DNA of 6,326 bases from Methanocalculus sp. (GTDB lineage Archaea > Halobacteriota > Methanomicrobia > Methanomicrobiales > Methanocorpusculaceae). Each line of letters begins with the position of its first letter. Position 1 is the first letter of the stretch. The position numbers and the translations under genes are program-made. The DNA is taken from the NCBI RefSeq assembly GCF_029762515.1, contig NZ_JARVGN010000094.1, positions 1-6,326 on the forward strand, written 5' to 3'. A model generated the notes under the pieces. It searched no databases, was not told the origin of the DNA, and saw only the letters and a program-made list of their open reading frames with translations. Below are positions 1 through 5,466 of the stretch, piece by piece.

Positions 1-633
1 CGGCAGCTCCGGGTGACAGAGCCTGCCGGAACGTCTCTCTCTCATCCTGATAAGGGATCGCACCTGCCCCGTCTGCTTGGACAGGTGAACGGGACGTATA
101 TTATCGCCATCTCAGATGAAGGGGATCTTATGATCATCGATCAGCATGCAGCCCACGAGAAGATCGCCTTTGATCTCCTCCAGAAGAGGGAGGGAGATGC
201 TTCTGCTTCACAGCAGCTCCTCGTCCCGGTGATGGTACCCCTCTCAAGAAAGGATGCGGCTCTTGTTCTGGATGCAATCGGAGATCTCCGGTCGGCAGGC
301 TTTGTGATCGAGGAGTTTGGCGGCGATACCTTTGCGGTGCAGGCGGTGCCAGCCGGACAGTCAAAGCTGGATGATCCCGGCGAGATCGAGTCACTTCTCC
401 TTGAGGTGATCGAGGGCATCCGAGGGCCCGCGAGTGAGCGGAGGTTGCGTGTTTTTAAAACTATTGCATGCAGGGCTGCAATCAAGGGAAATACACCCCT
501 CTCACACGAGCAGATGGAGCGGCTTATACAGCAGCTCTTCTCCGCAGGACCGCCCTATACATGTCCGCATGGAAGGCCGGCTATTGTCAGGTTCGGCTCA
601 GCCGATCTTGAGCACCTCTTCAAGAGGAGATAG
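1..633 (+). CDS. mutL: DNA mismatch repair protein MutL, C-terminal endonuclease/dimerisation domain (5' end outside window)
   Basis: The reading frame is open from base 1, so this is the tail of a longer gene; the GTG at 13 is internal. Residues are numbered from that codon. Visible are the start of the C-terminal domain (GQVNGTY, 23-29), the metal-binding endonuclease motif DQHA-x2-E-x4-D (43-54), a clamp-binding-like motif QQLLVP (67-72), ACRAAIK with Cys153, the CPHGRP motif with Cys184 and His186, and the terminal F-K-R (203-205). In the family these cysteines and histidines with the DQHA acidic residues form the Zn/Mn site that nicks the unmethylated or discontinuous strand after MutS recognises a mismatch, and the QxLxxP motif binds the sliding clamp (PCNA in archaea). 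The set of motifs indicates an endonuclease-type MutL, unlike the E. coli form. One oddity is that the last Glu of the motif is Asp54. The N-terminal GHKL ATPase lies off the left edge. Identification is firm. Confidence 0.96.
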   Translation, partial: RQLRVTEPAGTSLSHPDKGSHLPRLLGQVNGTYIIAISDEGDLMIIDQHAAHEKIAFDLLQKREGDASASQQLLVPVMVPLSRKDAALVLDAIGDLRSAGFVIEEFGGDTFAVQAVPAGQSKLDDPGEIESLLLEVIEGIRGPASERRLRVFKTIACRAAIKGNTPLSHEQMERLIQQLFSAGPPYTCPHGRPAIVRFGSADLEHLFKRR

Positions 634-648
634 GTGATTTCGGACAAA

Positions 649-658
649 TCCATATTAC
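649..658 (+). promoter_or_regulatory. Weak TATA-like (box A) candidate before the glycan cassette
   Basis: The stretch CCATATTACC lies about 25-30 nt before the GTG at 681 in the 47-nt gap after mutL. That is the expected spacing for an archaeal box A driving a leaderless transcript, and no Shine-Dalgarno precedes the GTG. The match to the TTTATATA consensus is poor, and read-through from mutL is equally possible. Confidence 0.25.
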
Positions 659-680
659 CGACCTCATCATATGATATAGT

Positions 681-1991
681 GTGAGATGGGCTATTCTCGG
701 TGGTGGACTCACTGGAGTCACACTCTCCCGGCTCCTGCAGCAGGCAGGGGAAGAGGCAATCGTTCTTGAGAAAGAGGATCGGATCGGCGGTTTATGCCGC
801 TCGGAATCAGCGGATGGATTTACCTTTGATATCGGCGGTTCACATATCATCTTCTCGCGGAACGAGACTGTACTCTCGTTTATGAATGATCTCCTCTCCT
901 CAAACAAGGCAGAGCGGAAACGGAATACCAAGATCTTCTATAAAGGCCTGATGGTCACCTATCCATTCGAAAACGGCCTCTATGAACTTCCAAAAGAGGA
1001 TCTCTTTTACTGTATCAACGAATATATCAGGACGATCATCGCCGCGGAGAAGGGTGAGATCCCGACTCCTCAGAACTTCAGGGACTGGATTCTTGGGACC
1101 TTCGGACGCGGAATAGCCGACTGCTACCTTATTCCCTATAACGAGAAGATCTGGAACTATCCGACCGAACAGATGTCCGCACACTGGATGGAGGGGCGTG
1201 TGCCCCGGCCGCCTGTTGAAGATATCATCAGATCGGCAATCGGCATCAAAACAGAAGGGTATACCCACCAGTCGGTCTTCAACTACCCGATTCTCGGGGG
1301 AATCGAGTCAGTTGTGAAGGCTATCGCTGAGCCGGTGCAGGATTTTATTGTGACCGGCTGTTCTGTCTCCTCTCTTCAGAAAAGGGACGGGCAGTGGGTG
1401 ATCAGTGATGGAACAACCAAATATTCGGCAGATCGGGTGATATCCACAATCCCGCTCCAGCATCTCCTGCCATGCCTGGGTTCTGTCCCAGCAGAGGTGC
1501 AGACAGCCTGCGATGCGCTGAGATATAATTCGCTCATCAGCGTCTGTATCGGATTTAAAGGTTCAGCACCACCCCTCTCCTGGGTGTATATCCCGGATGC
1601 TGCCACCGGAGACTTCAACAGGATCTCATTCCCCTCAAACTACAGCGACGCTGTTGCCCCGGACGGGCATGCTTCGGTGCTTGCCGAGATCACCTATAAT
1701 GAAGGAGATCCGATCTCCCGGCTCACCGGTGATGAGATCCTTGACGATACTATAAGAAGCCTCAGGCAGATGGGTGTCATCCCGGAAGATGGCACAATCG
1801 CCCATGGTTCGGTGTATAGATCCAAATTTGCGTATGTGGTCTATGATCTCGATTATCTGGAGAATATCGCGATTGTCAGATCCTGGCTTTCTGAACAGGG
1901 GATTGATCTCGTCGGGCGGTTCTCCGAGTTTGAGTACCTGAATATGGATGGCTGCATCCAGAGCGCCTTTTCTTTTATGGAGCGAAATTAA
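681..1991 (+). CDS. UDP-galactopyranose-mutase-like FAD-dependent oxidoreductase
   Basis: This 436-residue flavoprotein has an N-terminal Rossmann fold: GxGxxG at Gly7/Gly9/Gly12, the ribose-binding Glu30, IGGLCRS (35-41) and FDIGG (49-53). A central block with FGRG (141-144), PYNEKIW (152-158) and GRVPRP (172-177), then LGGIES (205-210), is typical of UDP-galactopyranose mutase and the protoporphyrinogen-oxidase-like enzymes of COG1232. A C-terminal FAD-binding segment GRF...NMDGCI (412-426) closes the fold. Relatives either contract sugar rings through a flavin-sugar adduct or carry out amine-oxidase-type redox chemistry. Here the two glycosyltransferases directly downstream favour a role on a nucleotide sugar or glycan in the cytoplasm. 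The motifs differ from classical Glf, so the mutase reaction is not proven. The GTG start is well fixed because an in-frame stop (672-674) lies just upstream with no other start codon between. The stop codon shares one base with the next gene's ATG. Confidence 0.85.
   Translation: MRWAILGGGLTGVTLSRLLQQAGEEAIVLEKEDRIGGLCRSESADGFTFDIGGSHIIFSRNETVLSFMNDLLSSNKAERKRNTKIFYKGLMVTYPFENGLYELPKEDLFYCINEYIRTIIAAEKGEIPTPQNFRDWILGTFGRGIADCYLIPYNEKIWNYPTEQMSAHWMEGRVPRPPVEDIIRSAIGIKTEGYTHQSVFNYPILGGIESVVKAIAEPVQDFIVTGCSVSSLQKRDGQWVISDGTTKYSADRVISTIPLQHLLPCLGSVPAEVQTACDALRYNSLISVCIGFKGSAPPLSWVYIPDAATGDFNRISFPSNYSDAVAPDGHASVLAEITYNEGDPISRLTGDEILDDTIRSLRQMGVIPEDGTIAHGSVYRSKFAYVVYDLDYLENIAIVRSWLSEQGIDLVGRFSEFEYLNMDGCIQSAFSFMERN
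1979..1982 (+). promoter_or_regulatory. Shine-Dalgarno for the GT4-like gene
   Basis: GGAG lies 8 nt before the ATG at 1991, inside the last codons of the preceding flavoenzyme gene. It supports this start and coupled translation across the TAATG junction. Confidence 0.6.
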
Positions 1992-2971
1992 TGAGAGCAA
2001 ATATCTTTGTTGAGGATATCTTCTTCTTCAAGTACATCGGCTGTTCGACGCTTGCAAAGACATTGTACCGCCAGATTCATGAGAAGCACCCCTATGATGT
2101 GGCCTGGAACTCCTATCAACCGGATTTTGATGTCGTCCATTACCATAGTTTCGGCCCGATGGCACTGACACACCGCTCATATAGCAAAGGAGTGAAGATC
2201 TTAACGGCACACTCCACCCCACGGCTGAATGACGGAAATGTTGCCTTCTCGACGATCATCAATAATCAATACCCAAAGATCTATGGCAAATTTGACCATA
2301 TCATCGCAATCACGCCCCCAAGCCTCCGTGAGATCGAGGAGATGCTCCCCGATATGCCGACCACCCTCATCCCAAACGGGGTGAACCGGGAGAAGTTTAC
2401 TCCCGATGAGGAGAAGAGACGGCGGTTCCGCAGCTGCCTCCAGGTGGATGATGATACCACCGTTGTCCTGACGGTTGCCCAGGAGACGCCGAGGAAGGGG
2501 ATCTATGACTTCCTGAAGCTCGCAAAGAAGATGCCTGATGTCACCTTCGTCTGGGTGGGCGGCTATCCATACAGCGTGCTCTCAAAAGATTATGCAAAGA
2601 TCGAACTGTTGAAGAGGAAGTCCGGGAAGAATGTGAAATTCACCGGTTTTGTTCCTGATATCACAGAGGCATATGCCGGTGCCGATATCTTCCTGCTCCC
2701 CTCATATGCGGAGATCATGCCGATGGTGCTCCTGGAGGCGCTTGCAACCGGTGTGCCGGTTGTCGCACGGGATATTCCGGAGTTTCGTGAAGTCTTTGGC
2801 GATGCCTCACTCCTCTTTTCTGATATCCACGAAGCGGAAGGTTTCATGAGGGATGAGACGGCTCTTCGGCGTCTCAGAGGTATCTCCCGTTCATTCACAG
2901 AGCGCTTTGATATCAATCGAATTGCCGGGGAGCATATGAACACCTACAAGAGGCTTGCGGAGGATGCATGA
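1991..2971 (+). CDS. GT-B fold glycosyltransferase, family 4-like
   Basis: This 326-residue protein is a retaining-type glycosyltransferase expected to move a sugar from a nucleotide donor to a lipid- or protein-linked acceptor at the cytoplasmic face of the membrane. The N-terminal acceptor lobe (about 1-130) includes VVHYHSFGP and LTAHSTPR, as in GT4 proteins. The linker IPNGVNREKF precedes the C-terminal donor lobe (about 150-310), which carries RKGIYDFLKL, VKFTGFVPD and the EX7E motif Glu241...Glu249 in AEIMPMVLLEALATGVPVV. The EX7E motif and the following GVPVV are the family's donor-binding signature. No signal peptide or membrane helix is seen. The length is at the short end for GT4, mainly in the N-terminal lobe, where the usual glycine-rich loop is reduced to KYIGCSTLAK. 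It overlaps the upstream gene by 1 nt and the downstream one by 4 nt (ATGA), so it belongs to the same transcript. Donor and acceptor cannot be named. Confidence 0.9.
   Translation: MRANIFVEDIFFFKYIGCSTLAKTLYRQIHEKHPYDVAWNSYQPDFDVVHYHSFGPMALTHRSYSKGVKILTAHSTPRLNDGNVAFSTIINNQYPKIYGKFDHIIAITPPSLREIEEMLPDMPTTLIPNGVNREKFTPDEEKRRRFRSCLQVDDDTTVVLTVAQETPRKGIYDFLKLAKKMPDVTFVWVGGYPYSVLSKDYAKIELLKRKSGKNVKFTGFVPDITEAYAGADIFLLPSYAEIMPMVLLEALATGVPVVARDIPEFREVFGDASLLFSDIHEAEGFMRDETALRRLRGISRSFTERFDINRIAGEHMNTYKRLAEDA
2959..2963 (+). promoter_or_regulatory. Shine-Dalgarno for the GT2 gene
   Basis: GGAGG ends 4 nt before the ATG at 2968, inside the end of the GT4-like gene. It selects this ATG over the out-of-frame ATG at 2964 and fits translational coupling at the ATGA overlap. 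Confidence 0.65.
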
Positions 2972-3666
2972 TCTCGGTTATTGTTCCAACCTATAATGAA
3001 GAGTCAAATATCGAGGAGTGCTTAAAGAGCCTCTCGAACCAGTCAATCCCCCGTTCGGAATATGAGATCATCGTCGTTGACGGAAACTCAAAAGACCGGA
3101 CACGGGAGATTGCAGAGAAGTATGCGGATCTCGTCTTCATCCAGACAAGAAAAAAGGTCGGAGGCGCACGGAACGACGGTGCAGAGGCATCAAAGGGCGA
3201 TATCATCGCAACCACCGATGCCGACTGCATCATCCCACGGGACTGGCTTGCCAGGATCGAGGCAGGTTTCTCTGACCCGGAAGTTGTCCAGCTCTATGGC
3301 CTGGTTGAGCCGATTGAGCCTGGGATCAGGCACAAGATATCGCTTGCCCTCGCCAATACCTTCTCCCGGCTCGGCTACTATACGCATACCCTCTACTACA
3401 CCCTCGGCTGCAACACGGCATTTAGGCGGCAACCGTTCTTTGAGGCAGGGATGTACCGCACCATCGATGCCGGAGACGATCTTGAGATCGCACGCCGGAT
3501 GCGGCAGATCGGCCGCGTGAAGCTGGATGGGAAGCTCAGGGTGAAGTTCTCGATGCGCCGGTATGTGCAGTTTGGGACATTGAAGTCGCTCTATGAGTGG
3601 CTCTATATCACCATCAAGGGCGGGGATGACGAGAAGTACCAGTACTCGAAGCGGGAGTATAAGTGA
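2968..3666 (+). CDS. GT-A fold glycosyltransferase, family 2
   Basis: This 232-residue inverting-type glycosyltransferase has the full GT2 core. It opens with ISVIVPTYNEE at residue 2, continues with VVDGNSKDRT (Asp38, nucleotide binding) and GGARNDGA (65-72), then the metal-binding DxD Asp84-Ala-Asp86 in TTDADC. The acceptor-side acidic motif follows (GDDLE, Asp170/Asp171), leading into the ARRM helix. No transmembrane segments follow the catalytic domain, so the enzyme is probably cytosolic or peripheral, unlike GT2 polymerases or dolichol-phosphate synthases with C-terminal membrane helices. The C-terminus is basic and tyrosine-rich (YQYSKREYK). The gene starts within the stop of the GT4-like gene and ends the cassette; a 168-nt gap follows. 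Lysine codons are 13 AAG to 2 AAA, the pattern seen in most of the window. Substrates cannot be deduced. The most likely job is one step of an S-layer, lipid or exopolysaccharide glycan pathway. Confidence 0.92.
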   Translation: MISVIVPTYNEESNIEECLKSLSNQSIPRSEYEIIVVDGNSKDRTREIAEKYADLVFIQTRKKVGGARNDGAEASKGDIIATTDADCIIPRDWLARIEAGFSDPEVVQLYGLVEPIEPGIRHKISLALANTFSRLGYYTHTLYYTLGCNTAFRRQPFFEAGMYRTIDAGDDLEIARRMRQIGRVKLDGKLRVKFSMRRYVQFGTLKSLYEWLYITIKGGDDEKYQYSKREYK

Positions 3667-3810
3667 GTCGATCCTGTCGTCCTGAATCTGGGTGTTCCAG
3701 GCTGGATGAATCCAACAGTCTTTGGGATTAGAACATGAACAGACAGGCAATTCTTACTTCACTCAACCAGAAGATCAACAAAAAGAAAAAGTAACCAAGC
3801 CCTAATCCAA

Positions 3811-3818
3811 TATAAAAA
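3811..3818 (+). promoter_or_regulatory. TATA box (box A) for the AlbA_2 gene
   Basis: TATAAAAA, in the context CCAATATAAAAACT, begins 24 nt before the ATG at 3835, and the ATG has no Shine-Dalgarno. This is the arrangement of an archaeal leaderless promoter, suggesting that the gene is transcribed independently of the glycan cassette. Confidence 0.55.
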
Positions 3819-3834
3819 CTGAAGACATTAGATC

Positions 3835-5226
3835 ATGATCCTCCACGAATCCGCCACTCTGGAATTGAAAAAATCCCTCTCCCTTATCGAGCCTGCTCTC
3901 AAATCAGTCTGTGGTTTCCTCAACCATCGTGGCGGCATCATCTCGTTTGGAAGGACCAACACCGGGACAATAATCGGTGTGGATCCTACTGACCACTCAC
4001 TCCGCAAACTCTCCCAACAAATCACCTCCCGGATAAAACCTGAGGTCACACCAGATATCCGAGTTATCGAAGAAGAGGGAAAACACCTGATTGTTGTCAC
4101 TGTCCCGGAGGGAATCAGTAAACCCTACTATCTTGATGGTATTGCGTACATGCGAACCGGAACCGAAAACCGGGTCATGCCCCCAGATGAAATAAAACGC
4201 ATCATACTCCGTGAACATGCAGTGCCTTGGGATGATCAACTCTGTCAGGGAGCTACTCTTGATGACATTGATGCACCTTCAGTCAGGAAATTCCTCGAAC
4301 GAGCACTGTATGAACGGAGGTTTGATGCAGATCCTTCAACTCCGGTTAAGATCGCACTGGAAAAACTCGGTGTCCTGAGTGGAGGGCTGCCTACCCATGC
4401 AGCCATCCTGTTTTTCGGCAAAGATCCACAACGTTTTTTTACACAGTCTGAGGTTCGCTGTGCACGGTTCAAAGGAGAGGAAGTCTCCAGTACTTATCTA
4501 AACATGAGCGTCCTGCACGGCAGGATCGATCAGCTCATCGAAGATGCTAACCGCTTCATAACCCAGACTATCCAGAAAGCAGCATGGGTTGTCCCCGGAA
4601 ATATGCAACGGGAAGAGCACTGGGAATATCCGCCCGATGCCTTGCGGGAAGCAGTTATCAATGCGGTTTGTCACCGTGATTATAATTCATCAGGTAATGT
4701 CCAGATACGGATTTTCGACAGCAGGGTGCAGGTTTGGAACCCAGGGACACTCATAGAAGGTGTCACAGTCGAACTCTTAAAAGTCGAACATTCTTCTTAC
4801 CCGAGGAACAAAACCATTGCCCGTCTCCTCTTCCTTACCGGATATATCGAACAATGGGGATCAGGTACGCTCAGCATGATCACTGCCTGTGAACGGGATG
4901 GCGTCCCTGACCCGCAGTTCCGTGAAGCAGGCAATGCATTTGTGGTCACCTTCCTGCGTTCAACGGTCAATACGCTTCTTGAAAACCCGAAGATCTTAAA
5001 TCATCGGCAGCACAGGGCAATCAAATATTTACAAACGCATGCCACCATCACCCGGCAGGAATACAGTAATATTTTTGAATGCAATGAGAAGACTGCACGA
5101 CGCGATCTTGCCGATCTTGAGAAGAAAAAAGTCATTGTGATGGAAAAAAGCGGAGCAACGAAATTATTCCAACTCAATCCGATCTTTTCCACCTATGTGG
5201 ACATGGGTGGGCTTGGCAGTCGCTGA
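3835..5226 (+). CDS. AlbA_2 (Schlafen-like) / GHKL-like / winged-helix putative regulator (COG2865 type)
   Basis: This 463-residue protein has three recognisable parts. An N-terminal AlbA_2 domain (about 1-115) opens with ESATLELKKS and contains NHRGG (30-34), as in the Schlafen-related domain. A middle region (about 220-375) has the ATPase-like signature Glu272-x3-Asn276-x3-HRDY (280-283), then NPGTL, RNKTIARLL and EQWGSG (342-344 GSG), typical of the HATPase_c_4 part of these proteins. A C-terminal winged helix (about 388-455) begins at His390 and includes TRQEYSNIFECNEKTARRDL. Such proteins are usually annotated as ATP-binding transcriptional regulators, sometimes misnamed RecG-like helicases; their true role is poorly known and some sit in defence contexts. 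The start is fixed by an in-frame TAG at 3829 and by the domain beginning immediately. Lysine codons are 20 AAA to 4 AAG, the reverse of most neighbours, which suggests horizontal acquisition. The frame is intact. The family call is firm and the function uncertain. Confidence 0.88.
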   Translation: MILHESATLELKKSLSLIEPALKSVCGFLNHRGGIISFGRTNTGTIIGVDPTDHSLRKLSQQITSRIKPEVTPDIRVIEEEGKHLIVVTVPEGISKPYYLDGIAYMRTGTENRVMPPDEIKRIILREHAVPWDDQLCQGATLDDIDAPSVRKFLERALYERRFDADPSTPVKIALEKLGVLSGGLPTHAAILFFGKDPQRFFTQSEVRCARFKGEEVSSTYLNMSVLHGRIDQLIEDANRFITQTIQKAAWVVPGNMQREEHWEYPPDALREAVINAVCHRDYNSSGNVQIRIFDSRVQVWNPGTLIEGVTVELLKVEHSSYPRNKTIARLLFLTGYIEQWGSGTLSMITACERDGVPDPQFREAGNAFVVTFLRSTVNTLLENPKILNHRQHRAIKYLQTHATITRQEYSNIFECNEKTARRDLADLEKKKVIVMEKSGATKLFQLNPIFSTYVDMGGLGSR

Positions 5227-5266
5227 ATTCTAAATCAGAAAACGCATAAATATCTACTGAAATTGG

Positions 5267-5280
5267 AAAATAATTATTTT
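5267..5280. repeat. 14-nt perfect AT palindrome in the convergent gap
   Basis: AAAATAATTATTTT is a perfect palindrome 41 nt after the AlbA_2 gene stop. It could be a binding site for a dimeric regulator, or its T-rich half could serve as an archaeal U-tract terminator. In AT-rich DNA it may also occur by chance. Confidence 0.35.
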
Positions 5281-5285
5281 ATATC
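5278..5285 (+). promoter_or_regulatory. Orphan TATA-like box in the convergent gap
   Basis: TTTATATC matches seven of eight bases of the archaeal box A consensus TTTATATA. Transcription would start near 5305, beside ATG codons that open only a ten-codon frame. No gene lies downstream on this strand, so this is either a promoter for a small RNA running against the 3' end of the radical SAM gene or a chance AT-rich match. Confidence 0.25.
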
Positions 5286-5390
5286 CTTGGAATTCTCATA
5301 TCCAATATGGGCATAATGTGGACAAAAAGTTTGTGGTGACTTCCATTGACCGGATTTTGGGATGCTATTATTGATAGATCTCAATTCATT

Positions 5391-5466
5391 CCACACCCCC
5401 TCCTCCCCATTGTATGCTCTCCCCTTCCTCCTTCTCTCACCCTAACCTCCCCTGCACACTTCCCCC
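5391..5466. other. Pyrimidine-rich (purine-rich on minus strand) tract across the radical SAM gene end
   Basis: Only 12 of 76 bases on the plus strand are purines, with an unbroken 22-nt pyrimidine run at 5417-5438 that reaches into the stop codon of the minus-strand gene. The minus-strand transcript is therefore G/A-rich, with several GGG or GGGG runs. The loops between runs are mostly too long for a standard quadruplex. It may mark the 3' end of that transcript; no function is shown. Confidence 0.5.

Noticed and set aside
3696..3714. Alternating TCCA/TGGA motifs (TCCAG-G-CTGGA then TCCA) after the GT2 gene, a possible terminator hairpin.
   Set aside because: The stem is 5 bp with a single central base, which cannot form a hairpin loop, and no T-run follows. 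The alternative 4-5 bp stem is too weak.
3735..3794. A 19-codon frame with a lysine-rich end (MNRQAILTSLNQKINKKKK) between the GT2 and AlbA_2 genes.
   Set aside because: No Shine-Dalgarno or well-placed TATA box precedes it, and the composition follows the local A-rich DNA. A frame this short is expected by chance.
3835..5226. Calling the AlbA_2 protein an ATP-dependent RecG helicase, a common automatic label.
   Set aside because: No Walker A/B or helicase motifs are present. The visible parts are AlbA_2, a GHKL-like ATPase signature and a winged helix.
5314..5374. A short GTG frame (about 18 codons) and a ten-codon ATG frame downstream of the orphan TATA-like box.
   Set aside because: Too short, no recognisable protein features and no Shine-Dalgarno. 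Kept only as a possible non-coding transcript start.
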